A DNA stretch of 50,343 nt from an uncultured Succiniclasticum sp. (GCA_905233365.1 CAJODT010000007.1:1-50343); one strand, 5' to 3'; counted from the stretch's first letter, positions 27,132-38,327 are shown. Notes: generated by a model not told the origin, from the letters alone. Numbers and translations: made by a program.

Positions 27132-28283
27132 TTGTTTAAGCAACTGATATGCAAAACGCTGCCCACCGCCATGTGCCACGGCAGCTGTCTGGCGGCGCTG
27201 CCCAACGGTTCCCTGCTGTGCGTGTGGTTCGGCGGCAGCCGGGAAGGCGCGGCAGACACAGAGATTTATTTCTCTGTGGGCAGGCCCCGTTATATTGCAA
27301 GGAAAGATGAACCGCAGGAGATGGACCGGGAATACATCCACGACGGTCGCGTGAAGGAAACGTTATCGGTAACCTGCGACTGGACGGAACCCGTCTGCGT
27401 CACCAGTATGCCGGAAGCCTGCTGGAATCCGGTGCTGCTGGTACAGCACGAGCATGTGCTGCTGTTTTTTAAGACGGGGAATAAAATTGCCGACTGGAAG
27501 ACCATGGTCATGGTTAGCCGGGCTGATCCCGTTTACTGGGGACATCCCCGGCCGCTGGTGCCGGGAGATTCAACCGGGGGCAGGGGGCCGGTGCGGACAA
27601 AACCGATCATCCTTCCTTCCGGCCGTATCTGTGCCGGCGGCAGCGTGGAACGGGGTGAATGGCAGTCCTTCTGCGATTGCAGCGACAATTACGGTATCAC
27701 ATGGAACCGGACTGCGTTGATGGGCCTGAACCTGCTGGCCCTCAATCTGCCGGAGGCAGGAGAGAACGCGCAGGAAGAACCGCTGGCGGCTTCAGTTTTG
27801 CCACCCATCAGTCCCCAGAGCTTTAATGGCCGCGGGGTGATCCAGCCGGTGCTGTGGCAGGAAAAGGGCCGGCTGCACATGTATATGCGCAGCACGGAAG
27901 GTTATATTTACAGCAGCATTTCGGATGACGAAGGGAAGCACTGGACAGAGCCGCAGCCTACGGAGTTGTATAACAACAACAGCGGCTTTGACGTGATCCG
28001 TACGCCGGGGGGAAGGCTGTTCCTGGCCTGCAACCCGGTGAAAGGCAACTGGGGGGCCCGCACGCCCCTGGCCCTGTTCATGGGTAGGGAAAACGGCAGC
28101 CACTGGGAGATGTTTTTGCGGTTGGAAAAAGGAAAGGGCGAGTTCAGCTATCCTTCCCTTACATATTCATTCCACGGCTTGTGGGTTTCCTATACCTATA
28201 ACCGGGAAAATATCGCCGTGGCGTTTCTGACCTGGAGGGAGATTGCCCAGTGCCGTAAGTTCAGGATCAGGGAAAGCGGCTGA
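27132..28283 (+). CDS. Sialidase-family (BNR repeat) protein
   Basis: CHGSCLAALPNGSLLCVWFGGSREGAADTEIYFS; SDDEGKHWTEP Asp-box-like motif. Confidence 0.8.
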   Translation: MFKQLICKTLPTAMCHGSCLAALPNGSLLCVWFGGSREGAADTEIYFSVGRPRYIARKDEPQEMDREYIHDGRVKETLSVTCDWTEPVCVTSMPEACWNPVLLVQHEHVLLFFKTGNKIADWKTMVMVSRADPVYWGHPRPLVPGDSTGGRGPVRTKPIILPSGRICAGGSVERGEWQSFCDCSDNYGITWNRTALMGLNLLALNLPEAGENAQEEPLAASVLPPISPQSFNGRGVIQPVLWQEKGRLHMYMRSTEGYIYSSISDDEGKHWTEPQPTELYNNNSGFDVIRTPGGRLFLACNPVKGNWGARTPLALFMGRENGSHWEMFLRLEKGKGEFSYPSLTYSFHGLWVSYTYNRENIAVAFLTWREIAQCRKFRIRESG

Positions 28284-28399
28284 GGAAGCCTGCATTAATA
28301 GCAGACAGTTGCTTTCCGGATACAGCAGAAAACAGAAATTGTTCAGCGTTTCCTTACAATAAAAATAAAAGAGTCGGAATACCGGAGGGGGGATATCGC

Positions 28400-29380
28400 T
28401 TGAAGAGGCTTTTAACTTCATTATTGATAATAACGGCTATGCTTTTAGGCGTGGCCGGTTGCGGCAGCAGTAATACGGAAAAGCTGCCGGGAAAAGAAGC
28501 AAGCTATCCTGCGGATGGCGATATCACCGTTATCATTCCCAGAGCTGCCGGGGGAGGTACGGATACCAGCGCCAGGATCCTTTGTTCTTTACTGCAGAAA
28601 GAATTAAAAGGCAGCCGGTTCGTGCCGGTCAATAAGCCTGCCGGCGGAGGACTGACCGGAATGACAGAGCTGGCAAAGGCAAAACCTGACGGACATACAT
28701 TGGGTATGGTCACGGTTGAACTGGTCATGTTCCCCCATCAGGGTAAAACCACGCTGACCTATAAGGATTTTGTTTATATCTGCGCCCCTGTTGTTACTTC
28801 TGCAGCATTAATCGTGTCCGGAGAACTTCCCTGTTATACAGTACCTGAATTTGTAAAATATGCAAAGGCAAATCCCGGGAAAATCAGGATAGGCAATGCA
28901 GGAACAGGTTCGGTGTGGCATATTGCCGCGCTGAATTTTGAAAAGGAATTTGGCGTAAAATTTAAGCATGTCCCTTATCCCAAGGGGACCGCTGATATCT
29001 CAGCCGCATTCGCGGGGAAACATATTGATGTGACGCTGGCGGATCCCGCCGCATTTAAGGATAAGGCTGCAAAGGGGGCAGTAAAGATTCTGGGCGTTAT
29101 GACAGAAACCCGCAGCGTAGCCCTTCCTGATATTCCGACCTTCAGGGAGCTGGGTCATCCGATGACCGTTCGCGCCTGGGCTGTCCTGGCAGCGCCAAAA
29201 GATTTGCCCAAAGAAAGGCTCGCGATCTTACGTAATGCGGCAGAAAAAATAGGCGCAAGCAGGAAATACAAAGAAAAGTTCAGGAAAGAGGGCATTGATC
29301 CGGTGACGTTTTCCGGAGAAGCCTGTGAAGCGATGATGGCGAAAGACGACGCGATGTATGCCAAAATCCTGAAACCATAG
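28400..29380 (+). CDS. Tripartite tricarboxylate transporter (TctC/Bug-type) substrate-binding lipoprotein
   Basis: Lipobox LLGVAGCG; PRAAGGGTDTSARIL; GNAGTGSVWHIAALNFEKEFGVKFKHVPYPKG. Confidence 0.88.
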   Translation: MKRLLTSLLIITAMLLGVAGCGSSNTEKLPGKEASYPADGDITVIIPRAAGGGTDTSARILCSLLQKELKGSRFVPVNKPAGGGLTGMTELAKAKPDGHTLGMVTVELVMFPHQGKTTLTYKDFVYICAPVVTSAALIVSGELPCYTVPEFVKYAKANPGKIRIGNAGTGSVWHIAALNFEKEFGVKFKHVPYPKGTADISAAFAGKHIDVTLADPAAFKDKAAKGAVKILGVMTETRSVALPDIPTFRELGHPMTVRAWAVLAAPKDLPKERLAILRNAAEKIGASRKYKEKFRKEGIDPVTFSGEACEAMMAKDDAMYAKILKP

Positions 29381-29452
29381 GTTGGACGAAGCAAACGTAT
29401 TTGTAGAAGTAAGAAAGCTATATTTCTGTATCGTTATAATTGGTGTAAAAAG

Positions 29453-29517
29453 AAAAAACTGCAACATACAAACCTGCCAGAATGGCAGAGATTTGTATTG
29501 TTGCAGTTTTTGTTTTT
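29453..29517. terminator. Long bidirectional terminator
   Basis: AAAAACTGCAACA-TACAAA-CTGCCA ... TGGCAG-TTTGTA-TGTTGCAGTTTTT. Confidence 0.8.
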
Positions 29518-29528
29518 TCAGGGGACAG

Positions 29529-30005
29529 TTATTCGTCCTGCCAGCCTTTGCAGAGATCTACCCAGCCTTCGTTGACGGTGTATTTCTCCAGCTCTTCCGG
29601 CGTCAGCTCGATGGCGTTGTTCTCTTCTCCCGCGGCGGGGAACATGGTGGGGAACCGTTTCATGGAAATATCCAGATACACTTTCACTCCTTCGTTCACG
29701 CCAAAGGGACAGACGCCGCCGGGCGCGTGGCCGATTTGCGCTTCCACTTCGGCAAAGGGAAGCATATGGGCTTTCATGCCGAAAAAGTGCTTGAATTTGG
29801 CATTTTCGATTTTTGTGTCCCCGGCAGTTACAATCAGCACGGGGTGTTCTTTCCCTGTAAAAGACAGCGTTTTAGCGATCCGCGCCGGCTCCGTTCCGGC
29901 TGCCTTGGCCGCCAGCTCCACCGTAGCACTAGACTCCTTAAAAGTGATGATCTTATCTTCCATCCCAAATTGGGACAGGAACCTTCTGGCACGTTCTACA
30001 GACAT
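29529..30005 (-). CDS. YbaK/EbsC family aminoacyl-tRNA deacylase
   Basis: SATVELAAKAAGTEPARIAKTLSF; GHAPGGVCPFGV. Confidence 0.88.
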   Translation of the reverse strand: MSVERARRFLSQFGMEDKIITFKESSATVELAAKAAGTEPARIAKTLSFTGKEHPVLIVTAGDTKIENAKFKHFFGMKAHMLPFAEVEAQIGHAPGGVCPFGVNEGVKVYLDISMKRFPTMFPAAGEENNAIELTPEELEKYTVNEGWVDLCKGWQDE

Positions 30006-30150
30006 GTTTTTGCTCCTTTATCATTATCATTTAGCATTTCTAAAAATGGTTTTTCTTAAGTTTACGTTTTTCTGTTTCACTTGTCAACCGACGCGTTACA
30101 GATTAAAATAGAATATAGGAATAATTCTTTATTTAAAAAGGAGCAAAAAC

Positions 30151-31281
30151 ATGGGACCCTTACAGGATATCAGAGTGCTTGACTTATCCCGGCTGCTGCC
30201 CGGACCCTTCTGTACCCGCATGTTCGCGGATATGGGGGCGGATGTCATTAAAGTAGAAGAACCGGTGAAGGGTGACTACTCCCGGGACTTTGTACCCCGC
30301 CGGGGGAATTTTGCCTGCTGGTTCATGGAAGTGAACCGCAACAAGAAGAGCGTGGCGCTGGATCTGAAGCAGGAAAAAGACAGGGAGATCTTCATGGAGC
30401 TGGCAAAGACCGCCCATGTGGTGGTGGAAAGCTACCGCCCCGGCGTGATGGAAAAGCTGGGGGTCGACTTTGCTACAGTGAAAAAGGTAAATCCGAAAAT
30501 AGTCTACTGTTCCATTACCGGTTACGGCAAGCAGGGTCCCCTGGTGAAGCAGGCGGATCACGATATCGGCTACCAGAGCCTGGCGGGGCTGATCTCCCTC
30601 AGCGGGGAAAAGGACGGGAAACCGTCCATACCCGGCGTGCTGGCAGCGGACATGCAGGCTTCCGCCTTGGCGGGCATGTCGATCCTGGCTGCGCTGCGGC
30701 ACGCGGACCGGACCGGGGAAGGACAGGAGATCAGCATTTCCCTGTTTGATATCTGTCTGGCGCTGGTGCCCGGCGTCAGCGCTACCTATTTCGGCAACGG
30801 GTTCGTGAACATGCGGGGCAACAACTGGCTCAGCGGGGCCAACCCCAATTACAATGTGTACCGGACCAAGGATGGCAGGTACATGAGCGTGGGCTGCCTG
30901 GAGGAGAAGTTCTGGACAAAGCTGTGCAAGGTGCTGGACCGGCCGGATCTGGTGACGGAAATCCGGGATGAGAAGAACTATCCGCACCTGAAGCAGGAAC
31001 TGACCGCCATCATTGCGGAAAAAACGATGCTTGAGTGGACGGAGCTGGCAAAGGGTTCCGATGCCTGCTTTGAACCGGTACTGAATTATGATGAGGCGGT
31101 GGCGGCGGAGCAGGTAAAAGCCGATGAGATGGTGCTGGACATAGAGGACGCGGAGTTGGGAAATTACAAGACTATGGGCTTTGTACCTAAATTTTCCGCC
31201 ACGCCCTGCGCCTTTTACCGGCGCGCCCCCCGCTTAGGCGAGCATACGGAAGAAGTGCTGAAAGAGATTTCGAAAAAATAA
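30151..31281 (+). CDS. CaiB/BaiF family (family III) CoA-transferase
   Basis: MGPLQDIRVLDLSRLLPGPFCTRMFADMGADVIKVEEP; NRNKKSVALDLK; VVVESYRPGVMEKLGVD. Confidence 0.92.
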   Translation: MGPLQDIRVLDLSRLLPGPFCTRMFADMGADVIKVEEPVKGDYSRDFVPRRGNFACWFMEVNRNKKSVALDLKQEKDREIFMELAKTAHVVVESYRPGVMEKLGVDFATVKKVNPKIVYCSITGYGKQGPLVKQADHDIGYQSLAGLISLSGEKDGKPSIPGVLAADMQASALAGMSILAALRHADRTGEGQEISISLFDICLALVPGVSATYFGNGFVNMRGNNWLSGANPNYNVYRTKDGRYMSVGCLEEKFWTKLCKVLDRPDLVTEIRDEKNYPHLKQELTAIIAEKTMLEWTELAKGSDACFEPVLNYDEAVAAEQVKADEMVLDIEDAELGNYKTMGFVPKFSATPCAFYRRAPRLGEHTEEVLKEISKK

Positions 31282-31296
31282 AAAAAACAAAAACAG

Positions 31297-31335
31297 CAGG
31301 CTGCGATTGGTTCGTAACCTGCTGTTGTGTTTTAT
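31297..31335 (+). terminator. Terminator-like hairpin
   Basis: CAGCAGG ... CCTGCTG TTGTGTTTT. Confidence 0.6.
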
Positions 31336-31372
31336 GAATGATGAAGAGGGCAAACCGGAACGCCGTTTCCTG

Positions 31373-32293
31373 TTATGCTTCGGCGGTCTCTTTATATTCT
31401 TCCGTCTCTGCTTTTTCCGCAATCAGGGAAGCAGGAGTGGCAGGGTCGGCAACAGCCGTCTGTGTTGCCATATGTACCGACTTGGCCGGCGTTTTCGTGA
31501 TCCGTTCCGCCGCGGTCTTTGATTTTCGTTTCGGGGACCCCTTAGGGGCGTAAACAGGCACCTGCCGGATGGTGTTGCCGGGAGCGATGGCTTCCATAAA
31601 GGCTTTTACAATTTCCGGATCGAAAGCGGTACCCATGGCGCTTAACAGTTCCTGCAGCGCTTCCTGGTGGCTTTTCTGCCATTGGGCACTGGAGGGGTTG
31701 ATCACGCTGTCGTAATAATCCGCTACGGCGATGATGCGCGCGCCTAACGGAATATTCACGCCCTTCAGCCGTTTGGGATACCCTGTGCCGTCCCACTTTT
31801 CGTGATGGCTGCGGATCAGATCGATGATGCCGGCGAACTCTTCCATGTTTTCCAGCATGCTGCAGCCGGCAACACAGTGACGCTTGTACTGGGCCAGTTC
31901 CCGGGTGCTCAGGTAAGGGAACTTGTTCATGATGCTGTTGGGTACGCTCAGAAGGCCGATGTCGTGCAGCAACGCCGCTGTCCGGATGATACCGATCTCC
32001 TTCCGGGAGAGTCCCAGCTTGGCGGCCACGCTGGCCGAATAATTGGCAACCTGCTGCGAATGCAGATAAAGCGCTTCGCTCTTACGCTGTAAAAGATCCA
32101 GAAAAAAACTGCAGATCTCTTTCGTCTTCCCTGTATAGGCAAAATCAAGATACTGGGGGATAGAAAGCATAATATCACGTCCGTACTTCATGTATTGTAT
32201 GGAACTGCCGGCTTCTTTTCCGGTCAGCGTAAACGCATGGAACCGGCATTCCCGTAATTGCTGTTTTACCAGATAAATATAACCGGAATTCAT
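31373..32293 (-). CDS. HD-GYP domain protein (predicted c-di-GMP phosphodiesterase)
   Basis: LLHDIGLLSVPNSI; HHEKWDGTGYPKRLKG; ARIIAVADYYDSV. Confidence 0.87.
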   Translation of the reverse strand: MNSGYIYLVKQQLRECRFHAFTLTGKEAGSSIQYMKYGRDIMLSIPQYLDFAYTGKTKEICSFFLDLLQRKSEALYLHSQQVANYSASVAAKLGLSRKEIGIIRTAALLHDIGLLSVPNSIMNKFPYLSTRELAQYKRHCVAGCSMLENMEEFAGIIDLIRSHHEKWDGTGYPKRLKGVNIPLGARIIAVADYYDSVINPSSAQWQKSHQEALQELLSAMGTAFDPEIVKAFMEAIAPGNTIRQVPVYAPKGSPKRKSKTAAERITKTPAKSVHMATQTAVADPATPASLIAEKAETEEYKETAEA

Positions 32294-32510
32294 CCGGTTA
32301 AGGTTCGGTTAAGATTCCGTTTTTTGTGTGTGATTATAGTATAGTGGCTTTGGGAAAAAACGTCAAGACAAACTGAATTTCGCCAAAAACAGGTTCGTCA
32401 AATGCTGCCCTGTGTGTTACGAATTAAACACAAGATAAAAAGACGGTAAGATAGTGCCGTGAAACGCTTGAAATATTCAATCCGGTGTGTTACACTTAAT
32501 GAATAAAAAC

Positions 32511-32770
32511 AATCCGGGTCTGTGGTTGAAAGTCGATGCCAGTTGCAGGCGAAACGATCCACGTAAGCAGTAAAATTACTGTGAGCACGGTGCAGCTTAG
32601 AGGTAAGTCCTGCCGTACGGAATCCGGCAGCCAGAGTCTGACCGCAAGGTTCAGACCTGGAGCCGGCCGTTCCTGTACGAGAGGAGCAGTAGTGGGGAGC
32701 AGATGCTTAGGAGCGAACCTTCCAGCAGGCGGGTGTGGGGGCGAAAACCAGGTCAGCCGGGGCGTTTTTA
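32511..32770 (+). ncRNA. Candidate structured RNA or leader upstream of the amino-acid SBP operon
   Basis: Closing helix CCGG..CTG.TGGTT / AACCA..CAG.CCGG around internal hairpins CTGCCG/CGGCAG and CCAG.GTCTGA.CC-GCAA-GG.TCAGAC.CTGG; followed by GCGTTTTTA. Confidence 0.5.
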
Positions 32771-32882
32771 TTCCATGACATGTTGTTTCCGGATACTGTC
32801 CGCATAAAAGGGATAGAGGCGGTGACGACTGGAATGCTGCCATGGATGTTTCATTCAGTTAAATCGTTTGGAGGATGTTTGG

Positions 32883-33686
32883 ATGAAAAAGCTGATCGCA
32901 ATAGCAGGCTTTCTCATTTTAGCCTTGGGGGTTCTGGCTGCAGGGTGCGGCGGCCAGAAGGATGACACTAAAGCAGCTTACAAAGCGGTCCTGAAGGATG
33001 AAGTGATCGTGGGGACCGAAGCCGCCTTCGCACCGTTTGAGTATTACGATGAAAAAGACAGAAGCCTGACCGGCTTTGATGTGGATCTGATCCGTGCCGT
33101 AGCCAAAGAGATAGGCTATAAAAACTGTACTATAAAGCATATGGATTTTGACGCGCTGATCCCGGCTGTCAATTCTGACAAAGCAGACATGGTTATTTCA
33201 GCCATGACGATTACAGAAAACCGTAAAAGGGTCGTGCTGTTTTCCCAGCCGTATTATAAATCAGGCCTGGCGTTTATCGTGCGCAAGGAAGTGAACGACG
33301 TCAAGAAGTTTGAAGACCTGCAGGGTAAGACCATCGCGGTGCAGGAAGAAACGACCGGCGCCGTATATGCGGAAAAGCTGAAGGACAAGGGCGCCGTCAT
33401 CAAAGCCTATGATAACAACGACCGGGCCCTCGTGGAACTGAAGAACGGAAAAGCGGATGCAGTCGTTTGCGACCTGCCCGTACTGCAGTACTTCCTGAAG
33501 AACGGCGGCAGCGCTTACGCCAAATTGGTAGGCGAGCCCCTGACGGCGGAAGAATATGGCATCGCGGTAGCCAAGAAGAAACCGGAAATGGAAAAAGCGG
33601 TGAATCAGGCGCTGGATACCCTGAAGAAAAACGGAACCTATGACAAGATTTATGAAAAGTGGTTTGGCAAAGGCGGAACCAAATAG
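32883..33686 (+). CDS. Amino acid ABC transporter substrate-binding lipoprotein 1
   Basis: LAAGCGGQ lipobox; EAAFAPFEYYDEKDRSLTGFDVDLIRAVAKEIG. Confidence 0.92.
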   Translation: MKKLIAIAGFLILALGVLAAGCGGQKDDTKAAYKAVLKDEVIVGTEAAFAPFEYYDEKDRSLTGFDVDLIRAVAKEIGYKNCTIKHMDFDALIPAVNSDKADMVISAMTITENRKRVVLFSQPYYKSGLAFIVRKEVNDVKKFEDLQGKTIAVQEETTGAVYAEKLKDKGAVIKAYDNNDRALVELKNGKADAVVCDLPVLQYFLKNGGSAYAKLVGEPLTAEEYGIAVAKKKPEMEKAVNQALDTLKKNGTYDKIYEKWFGKGGTK

Positions 33687-33746
33687 CGTTTCCTGCTGTA
33701 AAAATACAGTGAATAAACAATAAAAAACCTGGAGGGGGAAAAGAAA

Positions 33747-34565
<819 letters not shown>

Positions 34566-34696
34566 GAGAACGTCTGCATAACCCGGTTTGGGAACGGGAT
34601 TTACGCTATAATGTTAAGCGACGGGTAGAATCCGTTTGATATTGCTTAAAACAGTATGCAGGACATTTTATAAAAACGAGGAGGCAGAACAAACAA

Positions 34697-35470
34697 ATGA
34701 AAAAAGCATTAGTGCTTATGATGACCCTGTTGATGGCTGTAATGATGGTAGCCGGCTGTGGCGGCGGAGAAAAGAAAAAGGCGGAAGCGCCCAAAGTGCT
34801 GCGGGTAGGTACGGAACCCACCTTTGCTCCCTTTGAATTCCAGAAAGAGGGCAGCAAGGAGTTTGATGGCTTCGATATGGACCTGATCCGGGCCATCGGC
34901 AAACAGCTGAACATGAAAGTGGAAATCCTGAACATGGGCTTTGACGCCCTGATCCCGGCCCTGAACGCGGGCAACATCGATGTGGCTGCCGCGGGCATGA
35001 GCATCACTCCGGACCGCCAGAAAGCCGTAGACATGAGCGATCCCTATTACGTATCCGGCCTGGTTGTTGTGGTAAATAAGGACAACGAAGCCGTAAAGAA
35101 CGTGAATGATCTGGGCAACAAGGGTATAGCGGTGCAGATCGGTACCACCGGCGCGGAACGGGCAGCAAAGGTCCCCGGCGCCAAAGTGAAAAACTTTAAT
35201 ACCAACGCAGAAGTTTTCCTGGAGCTGAAGAACAAGGGTGTTGACGCAGTCATCATCGACAAGCCCGTTGCGGAGTACTTCCTGGCTACCGGCGGCGGCA
35301 AAGACTATGCCAAAATCGTAGGCGATACCATGGAAGCCGAATCTTACGGTTTGTCGCTGAAGAAGAACAGCCCGCTGACCAAGGATATCAACAAGGCCCT
35401 GCTGGATCTGAAGAAGAACGGCGAATACGACAAGCTGTATTCGAAGTGGTTCGGCGCTGTAAAGAAATAA
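34697..35470 (+). CDS. Amino acid ABC transporter substrate-binding lipoprotein 3
   Basis: MVAGCGGG lipobox; EPTFAPFEFQKEGSKEFDGFDMDLIRAIGKQL. Confidence 0.92.
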   Translation: MKKALVLMMTLLMAVMMVAGCGGGEKKKAEAPKVLRVGTEPTFAPFEFQKEGSKEFDGFDMDLIRAIGKQLNMKVEILNMGFDALIPALNAGNIDVAAAGMSITPDRQKAVDMSDPYYVSGLVVVVNKDNEAVKNVNDLGNKGIAVQIGTTGAERAAKVPGAKVKNFNTNAEVFLELKNKGVDAVIIDKPVAEYFLATGGGKDYAKIVGDTMEAESYGLSLKKNSPLTKDINKALLDLKKNGEYDKLYSKWFGAVKK

Positions 35471-35517
35471 GCTGTATACTATCTGACAGTATTTGTATTT
35501 TTTGATACGCAAAACAA

Positions 35518-35560
35518 GGCAAAAGGGGATTTTGCATAAATTCCCTTTTGCATTTTTTAT
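35518..35560 (+). terminator. Terminator or attenuator between SBP3 and the permease gene
   Basis: GCAAAAGGG ... CCCTTTTGC ATTTTTT. Confidence 0.7.
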
Positions 35561-35677
35561 TTATGTAGTATAATATTACAGAGCTGTTTGTACGTTGCCT
35601 TTCCTGCGTACCTGACAGCCTGTGTTTGCATTTGCAAAATGTAAAAAAATACAAATTGTTAAGAAGGGTTTTGTTTT

Positions 35678-36334
35678 ATGGACGTTAATGTTGAGTTGAT
35701 ACAAAGCGCGATCCCGCTGTTGATCGCGGGGGCATGCATTACCGTTGAGATTACGGCTCTTACTGTTTTTTTCGGTATGATTATAGGTATTTGTGTTTCC
35801 CTGATACGCATGTCCGACTTTAAGATCCTGCGTTGGATGGGTAATGTGTATGTGGATTTTATCCGGGGCACACCTCTTCTGATTCAGATTTTCCTGGTGT
35901 ATTTTGCCTTGCCCAGCATCATCGGGCATCGGGTGGACGCCTACTTTGCCGCCATTTCTGCCTGCTCTATCAACAGCGGCGCCTATATGGCGGAAGTATT
36001 CCGGGGCGGCATCCAGTCCATTGACATAGGGCAGATGGAAGCGGGCCGCAGTCTGGGCATGACCTGGTGGCAGACTATGCGTTACGTTATCCTGCCCCAG
36101 GCTTTCAAGCGCATCATCCCCCCGCTGGGCAACGAGTTCATCGCCATGCTGAAGGACTCCTCCCTGGTTTCCGTTATCGGTTTTGAGGAACTGACCCGCC
36201 GCGGACAGCTGATCATTGCCCGCACCTATGCGTCCTTTGAAATCTGGATGGCGGTGGCGATCATCTACCTGATCCTGACATTCACGGTTGCCCGGCTTAC
36301 CGGTCTCCTGGAAAGGAAGTTTGAAACGAAATGA
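35678..36334 (+). CDS. Polar amino acid ABC transporter permease
   Basis: [70 protein letters not shown]. Confidence 0.93.
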   Translation: MDVNVELIQSAIPLLIAGACITVEITALTVFFGMIIGICVSLIRMSDFKILRWMGNVYVDFIRGTPLLIQIFLVYFALPSIIGHRVDAYFAAISACSINSGAYMAEVFRGGIQSIDIGQMEAGRSLGMTWWQTMRYVILPQAFKRIIPPLGNEFIAMLKDSSLVSVIGFEELTRRGQLIIARTYASFEIWMAVAIIYLILTFTVARLTGLLERKFETK

Positions 36335-37068
36335 CATCACCACAGGATATTATAAAAATCACCGGACTGAAGAAGAGCTTCGGCGACCTGCACGTGCTGA
36401 AAGGCATCGACCTGCACATAAAAGAAAAGGAAGTTGTAGTCATCATCGGGCCTTCCGGCAGCGGCAAGTCCACCCTGCTGCGTTGCATCAATTACCTGGA
36501 AGAGCCTTCCGGTGGAGAGATTGTTTTTGACAATATCCCCTTAAACGGGGCAGCGAATATCAATGAGGTCCGCAAGGAAGTGGGCATGGTGTTCCAGCGG
36601 TTCAATCTGTTCCCCCACATGACGGTGCTGGAAAACCTGGTGCTGGCTCCCATGAAGGTGCGGAAGGTCAGCCGGAAGGAAGCAGAAGAACTGGCCATGA
36701 CCTACCTGAAAAAAGTCGGACTGGCGGAGAAAGCGAATAATTATCCGGACCAGCTTTCCGGCGGGCAGCAGCAGCGTGTGGCTATTGCCCGCGCTTTGTG
36801 CATGAAACCCAAGGCCATGCTGTTTGACGAACCCACTTCGGCCCTGGACCCGGAAATGATCAACGAAGTGCTGGAAGTTATGAAGCAGCTGGCCAAAGAA
36901 GGCATGACCATGGTGGTGGTGACCCACGAAATGGGCTTTGCCAAGGAAGTGGGCGACCGGGTGCTGTTCGTGGACGGCGGCTATATTGTGGAAGAGGGGA
37001 CGCCGGAGCAGGTGTTCGACCATCCGCAAAACCCAAGAACCCAGAGCTTCCTGTCCAAGATATTGTAA
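36331..37068 (+). CDS. Polar amino acid ABC transporter ATP-binding protein (GlnQ-like)
   Basis: [43 protein letters not shown]. Confidence 0.94.
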   Translation: MTSPQDIIKITGLKKSFGDLHVLKGIDLHIKEKEVVVIIGPSGSGKSTLLRCINYLEEPSGGEIVFDNIPLNGAANINEVRKEVGMVFQRFNLFPHMTVLENLVLAPMKVRKVSRKEAEELAMTYLKKVGLAEKANNYPDQLSGGQQQRVAIARALCMKPKAMLFDEPTSALDPEMINEVLEVMKQLAKEGMTMVVVTHEMGFAKEVGDRVLFVDGGYIVEEGTPEQVFDHPQNPRTQSFLSKIL

Positions 37069-37099
37069 AAGATTAGTTTTCGCAAAGATGTAGCAGCGG

Positions 37100-37262
37100 C
37101 GGAAAAGACCTCGCAAAACCGTCCGCGTTTGTTATTTCATGGACTTATTCGCCTGTGGCTTCGAAACTCGGAGCTTCGCTCCTCAGACAGTCTCGCCACG
37201 GCCGGCTCATTTCGTCTCATGAAATTACGCAAACGCTCCCGATGTTTTGCTCAGTTCTTTTC
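37100..37262 (-). repeat. 163-bp fold-back interspersed repeat, copy 2
   Basis: Reverse-complement copy of 24374-24536, about 88% identical by eye, no gaps. Confidence 0.9.
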
Positions 37263-37535
37263 TGCCGTTGCTTTTCTTTCGAAAAATATGGTTAATACAG
37301 TTGTAACGAAATTTGCAATTTTGCACAAAAAAGTGACAAAAGTTAGAAATCTTACTTTGTATACAGGAATAATACGCAGCATGTCGAATGATACTACAAC
37401 GGACAAAGGGGACGGAACCCTGCGGACAGGACAGGCAAAGAGGAGGCTTTACAGATCGGTTACAGAACGGGCCGCGGTTCCGGATCCGGAGCCTGTAATA
37501 ACCAAGTGACCTTGGACGTTCAAGGAGGACTCAGT

Positions 37536-38087
37536 ATGGCCATTATCGTAAAAGGAAGAAACACCGTTGTATCACCGGCAGTAAAAGCGTATGTGGAAAA
37601 AAAGATCGACAAAGTTACCAGGCAGTTTAAGGCGGTGGGAGATATCACCGCGGTCCTTAAGGTAGAAAACGGAAACCATATTGCGGAAATAACCGTTCCG
37701 GCCAAAGGCATCCTGCTGCGGGCCCAGGAATCGACGAAGGATATGTATTCGTCCATCGACCTTGTGGTGGAGAAGATCGAGCGGCAGGTGCACAAATATA
37801 AGACCAAGCTGATGAAACGGAAATACAACAATTTCCGGGAAGTTCCGGCAGAGACGGTTCCCGCAGCGGGACAGGCGGCCGTTCCGGCGGAGGCGGAAGA
37901 AGAATTCAGCATTATCCGCAACAAGAGCTTTACCATGAACCCCATGACCCCGGAAGAGGCAATCCTGCAGATGAACCTGCTGAATCATGATTTCTTCGTA
38001 TTCTACGATCCGGATTTCGGCGGGGTCAGCGTGGTGTACCGGCGCAAGGACGGCAACTACGGTTTGCTGGAGCCGAAGATGGAATAA
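37536..38087 (+). CDS. hpf: Ribosome hibernation promoting factor (long form)
   Basis: ATG after AAGGAGGA; MAIIVKGRNTVVSPAVKAYVEKKIDKV; C-terminal EEFSIIRNKSFTMNPMTPEEAILQMNLLNHDFFVFYD. Confidence 0.94.
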   Translation: MAIIVKGRNTVVSPAVKAYVEKKIDKVTRQFKAVGDITAVLKVENGNHIAEITVPAKGILLRAQESTKDMYSSIDLVVEKIERQVHKYKTKLMKRKYNNFREVPAETVPAAGQAAVPAEAEEEFSIIRNKSFTMNPMTPEEAILQMNLLNHDFFVFYDPDFGGVSVVYRRKDGNYGLLEPKME

Positions 38088-38108
38088 AGTATCGCTGCAT
38101 ATATTCAA

Positions 38109-38134
38109 CGCAGGACGAAAGTCCTGCGTTTTTA
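38109..38134 (+). terminator. Rho-independent terminator after hpf
   Basis: CGCAGGAC GAAA GTCCTGCG TTTTT. Confidence 0.9.
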
Positions 38135-38327
38135 CTTTTATTATTCACGCAAACTTCACAAACTACACCGGTGAAACAGCCGTGTTTTTTTGACTTTTGC
38201 GGCTCTTTCTGTTAAAATTTTATGATAGACAATAATGGATAATTGTTTGCTTTAAGCAAAATGTATCATACTGGCTGCTGGAGTAAAAGAGCGGACAGGA
38301 TTGTTCAGTACTAATATAAGAGGAGTG

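Noticed and set aside
32601-32616. GAGGTAAGTCCTGCC resembles the RNase P conserved region GAGGAAAGTCCGGGC
   Set aside because: The other universal RNase P regions are not found in the following sequence.
32668-32690. TGTACGAGAGGA resemblance to the 23S rRNA sarcin-ricin loop as evidence of an rRNA fragment
   Set aside because: Flanking sequence does not match 23S rRNA; more likely a recurrent RNA loop motif.
37129-37509. 126-aa ORF in the glnQ-like/hpf intergenic region
   Set aside because: Its first part lies inside repeat copy 2 and is not maintained in copy 1; no protein-like features. The in-frame 42-codon tail from 37381 (MSNDTTTDKGDG...) cannot be excluded but has only a weak RBS.
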